Translations under genes and position numbers: made by a program | NCBI GenBank assembly: GCA_020848545.1 | Contig: JADLHZ010000010.1 | Coordinates: 1-61,732, forward strand | Reading direction: 5' to 3' | DNA: 61,732 nucleotides | Origin: Deltaproteobacteria bacterium | Lineage (GTDB): Bacteria; Myxococcota; JADLHZ01 | The notes under the pieces: model-generated | Databases searched by the model: none | What the model saw: only the letters and a program-made list of their open reading frames with translations | What the model was told of the DNA's origin: nothing | Shown: in pieces, positions 44,723 to 50,773 of the stretch | Layout of the letters: the number at the start of each line of letters is the position of its first letter | Position numbering within the stretch: the stretch's first letter is position 1

Positions 44723-44985
44723 AGGAGTCGCTCGCAATGGACAACCCGCTCATGCACGACGAGATCTTCTTGCGCACCTACGTGGGCGAGAAGGAGACGC
44801 CGGCGAAGGACAAGCCCGAGCACTACAAGGTGATCAGCATCTCCTTGTACAAGGAAGACATCGAGCTGCTCGAGCGGCTGGTGCAGGAAGCGAAGAAGCT
44901 CGGCCACACGAAGGCGAACAAGTCGCAGATCATCCGCTGCGCGCTGCACACCTTGGATCTGCAGAAGCTGCCGAAGACTTACTGA
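44719..44985 (+). CDS. Ribbon-helix-helix partner of ParA
   Basis: An 88-residue protein. The C-terminal half (HYKVISISLYKEDIELLERL...ANKSQIIRCALHTL) is a RHH DNA-binding fold. The N-terminal ~35 residues are probably a flexible ParA-activating segment. Overlapping the ParA gene by ATGA, it is likely the DNA-binding or cargo adaptor, in the style of ParG/ParR-type partners or orphan ParA systems. Confidence 0.88.
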   Translation: MKESLAMDNPLMHDEIFLRTYVGEKETPAKDKPEHYKVISISLYKEDIELLERLVQEAKKLGHTKANKSQIIRCALHTLDLQKLPKTY

Positions 44986-44990
44986 GGCCG

Positions 44991-45788
44991 CTATTGCAAC
45001 GAGACCTGCGGCTTCTCGGCCGCGGGCTTCTCGGGCTCGGCGGCGTCGACCTGTGCCGCTTCGTACGCGGCTTGCTCTTGACGCATGCGCTCGACTTCAC
45101 GGGTGCCTTGCTCGCCGCGCAAGCTCGGCACGCGTTGCTGCAGCTTCACGACGTCGGCGCAGAGATCCAAGAAGCGCTGGCGAATGTGCGCCGTCTTGTC
45201 TTGCTCCTTCTCCATCTCTTTTTGCTGCACGATGTAGATGCGCCGGTACCACTCGATCTTGCGGCGCATGTCGGTGACCGACTTCTCTTGATCGCCGGCG
45301 CGCTTCTTCACCGCGTCGAGCTCGGCCCGGAGCGGCGCGGCGTCATCTTTGACCGGAGCTGACTGCGCGCGCTCGAACGCTGCGAGCTTCTGCTGCGTCG
45401 CGGCGAGATCGATCGCGAGCGCCGTCGCGCGTTGCTTCTCCGCGTCGAGCTCGGTGACGGCGTCGCGCCATTGCTTCTCTAGACGAAGGATCGTCTCCGG
45501 CTCAGTGGACGGTGCCGTCGCCTGAGCCGGGACCGGCTTTTTTTCGTCGAACCGCTTCTTCTTGAGCGCCTTGTTCTCGTCCTTCTGCTCGCGCAGGTCC
45601 GTCTTCATCGACGCGAGCTCGCTTTGCAGCTCCTGCTTCTTCTTCTCGGCGGCGGCGAGCTGCGCTTCGATCTCGTGCTTCAAGGTCTCGAGCGATCGGG
45701 CCTGCGCGCGCGCACGCGCCGCCGACAAGAAGACCATCACCGCCGTCGCCACGGTGAGGGCAAATAGTACCCAGAGGAGTGTGAACAT
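44991..45788 (-). CDS. Membrane-anchored coiled-coil protein
   Basis: A 265-residue protein: one N-terminal membrane helix (TLLWVLFALTVATAVMVFL) and a long coiled coil with three heptad blocks (about residues 30-85, 100-150, 165-210), rich in Lys, Glu and Gln. The C-terminal tail is Glu/Pro/Ala-rich. ATG 45788 is used; an upstream ORF extension at 45806 lacks support. It is convergent with the ParA-RHH pair (6 nt apart) and divergent from VanZ. No specific role is deducible. Confidence 0.8.
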   Translation of the reverse strand: MFTLLWVLFALTVATAVMVFLSAARARAQARSLETLKHEIEAQLAAAEKKKQELQSELASMKTDLREQKDENKALKKKRFDEKKPVPAQATAPSTEPETILRLEKQWRDAVTELDAEKQRATALAIDLAATQQKLAAFERAQSAPVKDDAAPLRAELDAVKKRAGDQEKSVTDMRRKIEWYRRIYIVQQKEMEKEQDKTAHIRQRFLDLCADVVKLQQRVPSLRGEQGTREVERMRQEQAAYEAAQVDAAEPEKPAAEKPQVSLQ

Positions 45789-45844
45789 AGGCCGCCGCGC
45801 TAGCACGGCGCCTGCACGAGCGGCAATCGTGCTAGGACGCGGCC

Positions 45845-46381
45845 ATGACAGCGACGGGCTTTCGCTGGGCGCTCGGCGCTTGGCTGCTCACGATCTACGG
45901 CACGCTCGGCGTCGTGCGCTTCGTCGTCGATGAGCTGCGCGCGCGGGGGTGGCTCGTCCTCTCCGTCGCGAGTCTCTTCGTGGCGGCCGCTGCTGTTGCG
46001 GCCGTCGCGGTCGCCAAGCGTGCGGCGAGGCCCTGGCGGGCAGCGGTGGCGCTCGCCCTCGTGGCGTTCGTCTACGCTGCGCTTCTATCGACGATGCAGA
46101 GCCCGGAGGAGCGCGCGCACCTCTTCGAGTACGGCCTCGTCGCCCTGCTCGCGTTCGGCGCGTTTCCCGCGCAGCCGTCGTGGCGACGCTACGCCATCGC
46201 CGCGTCGTTCACCGCCGCCGTCGGGTGGCTCGACGAAGGCATCCAGGCGCTCCTGCCGACGCGGTATTACGATCTGCGTGACGTCGGCTTCAACGCGCTC
46301 GCCGGCGCCCTGGCCTGCGCCGCGCACTATGTGGTGATGCGCAGCAGCGCAGCGTCTTCGTCAGGCGTCGCCGGCAGCTGA
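45845..46381 (+). CDS. VanZ-like membrane protein
   Basis: A 178-residue protein with about five membrane helices. 'HLFEYGLVALLAFG' and 'RYYDLRDVGFNALAGALAC' match the VanZ family (small membrane proteins that raise resistance to teicoplanin in Gram-positives; function in other phyla unknown). It converges on the E1-like gene, and their 3' ends overlap by 55 nt (46327-46381). Confidence 0.85.
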   Translation: MTATGFRWALGAWLLTIYGTLGVVRFVVDELRARGWLVLSVASLFVAAAAVAAVAVAKRAARPWRAAVALALVAFVYAALLSTMQSPEERAHLFEYGLVALLAFGAFPAQPSWRRYAIAASFTAAVGWLDEGIQALLPTRYYDLRDVGFNALAGALACAAHYVVMRSSAASSSGVAGS

Positions 46382-47673
46382 AGCGCGTGCGCCGCGACGA
46401 GCGTGCGCCCGCACGTCTCGCATGCGCGATCGCTGCCGGCGAGATCGTCGAGCCCGAGGCGCACGACTTGGCCTGGCCGCGAGATGCCATATGCCGGAGC
46501 ACCGTCACGAACGTCGACCGTGTTGCCGCCGATGAAGCACGTGGTCTGGTCAGCGAGCGCGCGCAAGAACCATGCGCCCCGCTGCTTGCGCGCGAGCTCC
46601 GTCACGCAGGCCATCGCCACGTCGGCGACGCGGCCGGTCTCGATGGCGCTCGCCGGCTCGGCCACGAGGTCCACGTACGTCGCGTCACGCTTGGCCTGGT
46701 CAGGCTCCATGTAAAGAAATTGAGACACTTCATCACTCAGCGCCGGCCGCGACTGGACGCCACGGTGGATGTGGCCGCGAAAGCAATCGTAGCAAGGCGT
46801 GCCGCCCGCGGGATCGACGGCGAGCACTTCGAAGAAGCGCGCCTGCGGATACGCACAGCAGGCGACGTGCGGAACGCCGTGCCAAGAGAGCACGCGCGCG
46901 AGCGCCTGATGGTGATGCGTGCCCGTCGCGAGCACGCAGACGTCCGGCCGATCGCTGCGCAGAAGCCCGTCGAGGAAGGTGGCGTCGGCGGCGATGGGCA
47001 CCGCCCGCACACGCTCAGCGCCAATGCGATCGCGGAGCGCCGTCACCTTCGCGCGCCCGATCTCCTCGGTGCTGAACCACTGCCGCTGCGGGTTGAAGAC
47101 GCTCACCGCCGCAGCGTCCACGATCGTCAGCCGCGCCGCTGTCGCCGCGAGCAGGCGCGCGATCTCGCTGCCCACGCTGCCGGCGCCAACGACGAGCACG
47201 TGCTGGCCGGCGAAGGCGTGAGCGAAGCTGGCCTGCGCCGGCGCTTCAGCAGCGACCGCGAACGGCCATCGCGCGTCGCCGTAGTGTCGCACTCCGCTGG
47301 GAAACGCCGCTCGGCCGAGGAGCGCGTCACGCAGCTCGCGGGCGACTGCGTTCGTGACGAAGCGTGCGCGAACGGCGTCGCGCGGCAGCGTCAGGTGTAC
47401 AATCGCGCCGTCCCACCGCGCGCACGCGTGCTCGCCGGCCTCCGCGATCAACGTGGCGTCGGTGTGGCCGTCGGCGAAGTCGAAGCGCTCGAAGCCGTTG
47501 CGCCAGGTGAGCGCCTCGCGCAGCGGCGCCGATGCACCGGGAAACGATCGCAGCCGACACGACGCGAGCAGCTCGGCCACGTGCGTGTCGCCGATGCAGC
47601 GCACCCGGAAGCGCGAGAGGCCCTCGCCGAGCAAAGGCGCCACGCGCGCAAAGTAGCGTTCTCGTTCGTTCAT
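46327..47673 (-). CDS. E1/ThiF-like activating enzyme of the Ub-like operon
   Basis: A 448-residue protein. Residues 1-150 form an N-terminal domain of unknown fold. The ThiF/E1 adenylation domain follows: nucleotide loop VVGAGSVGSE (161-170), ribose-binding Asp186 (IVDAAAV) and the Asn194/Arg197 pair (VFNPQRQW). Four cysteines (C294/C297 in PCYDC and C418/C421 in CETC) match the structural zinc site of MoeB/UBA4 enzymes. A catalytic cysteine for thioester transfer is plausible but not assigned. It is the last gene of the operon: its ATG overlaps the JAB stop by 4 nt. It would activate a Ub-like protein's C-terminus with ATP. Confidence 0.9.
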   Translation of the reverse strand: MNERERYFARVAPLLGEGLSRFRVRCIGDTHVAELLASCRLRSFPGASAPLREALTWRNGFERFDFADGHTDATLIAEAGEHACARWDGAIVHLTLPRDAVRARFVTNAVARELRDALLGRAAFPSGVRHYGDARWPFAVAAEAPAQASFAHAFAGQHVLVVGAGSVGSEIARLLAATAARLTIVDAAAVSVFNPQRQWFSTEEIGRAKVTALRDRIGAERVRAVPIAADATFLDGLLRSDRPDVCVLATGTHHHQALARVLSWHGVPHVACCAYPQARFFEVLAVDPAGGTPCYDCFRGHIHRGVQSRPALSDEVSQFLYMEPDQAKRDATYVDLVAEPASAIETGRVADVAMACVTELARKQRGAWFLRALADQTTCFIGGNTVDVRDGAPAYGISRPGQVVRLGLDDLAGSDRACETCGRTLVAAHALQLPATPDEDAALLRITT

Positions 47674-48449
47674 GACGCTTCCTCCTTGGCGAGACCGTTG
47701 GCGTCGATCGCAAAGCGCCGCGCCGGTGCCGCCGGAAAATCGCAGGGCACGAAGAGCACTTCGCGCGGCGCGCCGCCTTCCCGCACGACGTAGCGACGCA
47801 CGCCATCGAAGAGCTCGGTCGAACGCACCTCCCGGCCCGCGCGCTGGTGCCGCCGGCACAGCTGCCGCAAGATCGCGCGCGCCGGACGCGAGAGCGGCGG
47901 CTGCAACGCCCACCGGACCAAGGGATCGCCGTCGGGCGTCTTCTGCGCAAAGCCGAGATCGACGACGCGCCGCCCGCCGTCGAGAGCGAAGGTCTGCAAC
48001 GCCCACCCGTCACGCTCGCGGCAAGCGATGAGGCTGAACGAGGTGGCGACGCCGGCGCGCTCGTTCTGCGCCGCGAGCGGCAGCATGTGGCCGTCGTAGT
48101 CGCCGGCAGATGGCCAGGTGCGGCCGAACGCGAACGGATGCGAGTGCAGATACGCCGCCACGCGCAACCGAGGATGCTGCGCCGTCACGCGCTCGACCTC
48201 GCGTTGCATCGTCGCGTCAGCAGACGGGAGCACGCGCACCGCGATCGCCGCGTTCGTCTGCAACGCGGCCGGCACGCGCAACATCCCGGCGATCACCAGC
48301 GCCTCGATCGTCGCCAGCGTGCGCGGCGCGGCGGGCAACGCCGTCGATCGGAGCGCGACCAGTGGCAGGAGCACGCCCTCGGCCGGCGCCACCCGGTCGA
48401 GCTCCGCCGCCATCTCGTCCCATGCACTTTGAGCGATGATGATTCGCAT
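47670..48449 (-). CDS. JAB/JAMM metalloprotease of the Ub-like operon
   Basis: A 259-residue protein. The JAMM active site is complete: Glu24 (APAEGVLLPL) and the H102-x-H104-P...S114-x2-D117 motif in YLHSHPFAFGRTWPSAGD. It therefore should bind zinc and cut isopeptide or peptide bonds at a Ub-like C-terminus. A second half of about 110 residues (starting about FALDGGRRVVDLG) has no recognised motif. It starts 2 nt after the E2 stop and overlaps the E1 start, so the three are one translational unit. Confidence 0.92.
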   Translation of the reverse strand: MRIIIAQSAWDEMAAELDRVAPAEGVLLPLVALRSTALPAAPRTLATIEALVIAGMLRVPAALQTNAAIAVRVLPSADATMQREVERVTAQHPRLRVAAYLHSHPFAFGRTWPSAGDYDGHMLPLAAQNERAGVATSFSLIACRERDGWALQTFALDGGRRVVDLGFAQKTPDGDPLVRWALQPPLSRPARAILRQLCRRHQRAGREVRSTELFDGVRRYVVREGGAPREVLFVPCDFPAAPARRFAIDANGLAKEEAS

Positions 48450-48451
48450 GG

Positions 48452-49126
48452 CTACGACACGATCGCGAAGGCGCTCTTCTTGCCGTTCGCGTAGTTCAAG
48501 AGCTTGATCACGTGCGCGTACGCCCGCTGCTGCAAGGTCTCGCGACAGCTCATCTCGCTCTGCCACTCGCTGCCGGCGAACAGGCACATCTGCTCGTTCG
48601 GCAGCATGTGAAACGCGTGGCTCACTGGTTCCTGCGGCATGCCGGCGACGTGCCGGATGGTCGGCAGGTAGTGCACCTGCACGGGCGCGATCGGAAACGC
48701 TGCCGGCAAGATCGCGACGAGCGGCACCAGCAGGTAGCGTCCGATCGACGGATGCGTGCCGACGACGTGCTGCGCCGGGGGCTTGGTCATGATGGCGTCG
48801 CGGATCGCGCCGAGGCCGTCGAGGCCGATCGGCGGCAGGAGCCCAAACCACGCCGGCCGGTGCGTGTCGCGTTTCGCTTGAAACGGCCGCTCACACGCGA
48901 CGCACCGCACGCCGCGATCGTGCACGAGCACTCCGTTGCATCCGGGGCAACGGACGAGCCTCCCGTCCTTCGCGACGCTGAGCACCCAGCGCCCAAAATG
49001 TTCGCGCATCTCGCTGAGCTCCCGCTCGAGCCGGGCGCCGTCGAAGCCCCACAGCTTCACCACGTTCGCCACGTCGACTTGCCATCGCCGCGGGCCGCTC
49101 GCCGTCGGAAATTGTTGTTCACTCAT
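48452..49126 (-). CDS. E2/UBC-like protein with zinc ribbon
   Basis: A 224-residue protein. Residues 60-78 form a zinc ribbon (C60-x2-C63...C75-x2-C78). The last ~100 residues resemble the prokaryotic E2 group: the strand VQVHYLP, then SHAFHMLPNEQMCLF with the likely catalytic Cys181, and EW followed by a helix with a hydrophobic WL-like end (AHVIKLLNYANGKK). The E2 assignment rests on the HxF-x-LP-x-xxMCLF pattern and its place between adjacent JAB and E1 genes. A clear GGAGG site lies about 8 nt before ATG 49126. It would transfer the modifier from E1 to a target. Confidence 0.8.
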   Translation of the reverse strand: MSEQQFPTASGPRRWQVDVANVVKLWGFDGARLERELSEMREHFGRWVLSVAKDGRLVRCPGCNGVLVHDRGVRCVACERPFQAKRDTHRPAWFGLLPPIGLDGLGAIRDAIMTKPPAQHVVGTHPSIGRYLLVPLVAILPAAFPIAPVQVHYLPTIRHVAGMPQEPVSHAFHMLPNEQMCLFAGSEWQSEMSCRETLQQRAYAHVIKLLNYANGKKSAFAIVS

Positions 49127-49165
49127 GATCGCCTCCGCAAAAAGTTGCAGCCCCGCACAAATCTC

Positions 49166-49182
49166 TCCCCGGTCCCTTTTCG
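49166..49182. repeat. Copy of the 17-nt intergenic motif (see 2015)
   Basis: Identical to 2015-2031. It lies in the 66-nt gap between the small CxCC gene and the E2 gene. The same gap contains no other feature. Confidence 0.6.
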
Positions 49183-49192
49183 CTTCGTTGCG

Positions 49193-49495
49193 TCAGGCGA
49201 AGGTGGCGCGCTCGAGGTTGATCCGCGTCTTGTCGCTCGTGCGCGCCGGCCGGTCGTCCAAGAGATCGGTGGCGGCGAGCGCGGTCGGCGTCGGGGCGAG
49301 CGCGGTCGCGGCGAGCTTGGCGCCGTCGGGACGGAAGACGCCGTCGCCGCGATCCAAGTATGTTTGCTGCGTGGCCGGGCAGTACATGCGCGCGCTGCCG
49401 AGCTGCAGGTGGTTCAAGAGGAGCTTGCTGTCGGCGCAGCAAAAGCACGACGCGTGCACGACTCCGGCGATGATGGCGTTGTTCTCGTTCTGCAT
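49193..49495 (-). CDS. Small CxCC zinc-module protein of the Ub-like operon
   Basis: A 100-residue protein with one zinc-type module: C17-x-C19-C20 and C39 (MYCPATQQTYL). It matches the two C-terminal modules of the 398-aa neighbour, with Tyr46 where those have His. The second half is an Ala/Thr-rich, probably flexible tail. The C-terminus (NLERATFA) is not the GG end of a Ub-like protein. A good ribosome site (GAGGAG) precedes ATG 49495. Function unknown; see the findings for the adaptor hypothesis. Confidence 0.75.
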   Translation of the reverse strand: MQNENNAIIAGVVHASCFCCADSKLLLNHLQLGSARMYCPATQQTYLDRGDGVFRPDGAKLAATALAPTPTALAATDLLDDRPARTSDKTRINLERATFA

Positions 49496-49508
49496 ATTCG
49501 TTCTCCTC

Positions 49509-49528
49509 AAAAAAAACGGTCCTCACCG
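49509..49528 (-). terminator. Weak hairpin with T8 tract inside the operon
   Basis: On the minus strand the sequence reads CGGTGAGGACCG (a 4-bp stem) followed by eight T. It covers the stop codon of the 398-aa gene and precedes the 100-aa gene. The stem is too short for a strong terminator; it may attenuate transcription or be chance. Confidence 0.3.
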
Positions 49529-50719
49529 CGCGCGGGAAATTCCGCTCGCGCTGATCGCCGCCAAACCTTGGTCCAAGAGATCGTCGATGGCTGCCGCGTC
49601 GAAGACGGGCGCCGTCGGCACGAGCACGTAGCCATGCCCGTCGCTCGCGCGGTGCGGCTCCTTGGTCTTGCCGCAGACCACGCGATCGCCGCGCCGCTCC
49701 AAAGGCCGGCGCGGCCGGCAGCACTGGCAGAGCCCGAAGGGAAGATCCTCGATCAGCCGAAAGCCGCGCTCGCCGGCCAAGCGCAGATGCTCTTTCTGCG
49801 AGTGAGCGCAGACGAGCGCATCACTGCCTTGCTCCTGCACGAGCACCTTCTTCGGCAGACAGCACGCGCAAGTGCCGAAGCGCAGGCGTGCGAGATCGAG
49901 AAAGTCGCCGCGCCCGTTCGGTATGAACTCGGCGCCGCACCCTCCGCAACGCAAGCGATAGTCGACCCACGCGACCTGGGCTCGGCAGTGACAGCACGTG
50001 ATGCGCTGCACCGGCGTCGCCCTCGGTGTTTCGGCGGCGAAAGGATCGTGCTCATCACCGAGCGCCAAGAACGGATAGACGATGCCCGCCTGCGGCAGCG
50101 CTCGGTTGCGCGCGCGCTCTTCACCCTGCGGCGCCGGCACCACCTGCGTCGAGATGACCGCGCCGAACGACGTGCCGAAGCGAGGCACCACGCTCACGAG
50201 GTATGCTTCGCCGTTCGCGAGCGCCGGGCAGCGCGTGGCGTCGATGACGACGCTCTTCACCTCGGGCTCGACGCGCATCGTGAGCAGCCGCTCGCCGCCG
50301 AGCGTCGACAGCACGCTGAGCTCGACGTCGTCGATGAAGCCTTTGCCGAGCGACCAGAAGACCGTCAGCCGGCGGTTCTGCGGCATCACGCGCAGCGCCG
50401 AGAGCTTGGCGATGTCGGCCTCGACGCCTTTTTTCTCCGTGTCGATCGCCGCATCGACGCCGAGGCGCGGCGTCACCGAGCGCCAGGGAGAGATCTGCAT
50501 CGTCGCGCCAGCGAGGGTGGCGATCGCGCAGAGGTAGCGTTGGTGGCGCGAGAGGCGCTCGACTTGGTACGCGCCGACTTCACGGCCGAGTCGCATGCGC
50601 AAAAAGCCTGGGACGGCGCCGGTGCGAATGAGCAAGAGGCTGACGCTTTCGGCGGCCTCGGCGGCGCTCCATTCGAAGCGGATGGCGCCGTCTTTGGGGA
50701 CTGAGATCGAGGATTGCAT
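49523..50719 (-). CDS. Multi-zinc-module protein of the Ub-like operon
   Basis: A 398-residue protein. Residues 1-230 look like beta-sandwich domains (for example AIRFEWSAAEAAESVSLLLI and SLGKGFIDDVELSVLSTLGG). A zinc ribbon follows (C242/C243/C245...C258/C261), then two related modules: C284-x-C286-C287...C304-x6-H311 and C331-x-C333-C334...C349-x6-H356, each preceded by FGx and followed by a KPRR-like patch. The neighbour at 49193 has a third copy. The ATG at 50719 is chosen because upstream residues are low-complexity. This architecture is new to me; it could bind a target or act as an E3-like adaptor (inference only). Confidence 0.75.
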   Translation of the reverse strand: MQSSISVPKDGAIRFEWSAAEAAESVSLLLIRTGAVPGFLRMRLGREVGAYQVERLSRHQRYLCAIATLAGATMQISPWRSVTPRLGVDAAIDTEKKGVEADIAKLSALRVMPQNRRLTVFWSLGKGFIDDVELSVLSTLGGERLLTMRVEPEVKSVVIDATRCPALANGEAYLVSVVPRFGTSFGAVISTQVVPAPQGEERARNRALPQAGIVYPFLALGDEHDPFAAETPRATPVQRITCCHCRAQVAWVDYRLRCGGCGAEFIPNGRGDFLDLARLRFGTCACCLPKKVLVQEQGSDALVCAHSQKEHLRLAGERGFRLIEDLPFGLCQCCRPRRPLERRGDRVVCGKTKEPHRASDGHGYVLVPTAPVFDAAAIDDLLDQGLAAISASGISRAR

Positions 50720-50773
50720 CGGAGGGCTCCACGTTGAATTCGGCGACGGCGACGGCGACGGAAACGTCAACGG

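Noticed and set aside
49193-49495. The 100-aa protein as the Ub-like modifier
   Set aside because: It has a zinc-type CxCC module and a flexible tail ending RATFA; there is no beta-grasp pattern or GG terminus.
48512-50704. A 730-aa plus-strand ORF opposite the E2-398-aa region
   Set aside because: It is a shadow of the minus-strand genes: Arg/Ala/His-rich composition, no motif, and the minus-strand frames hold complete zinc, E2 and JAMM patterns with ribosome sites.
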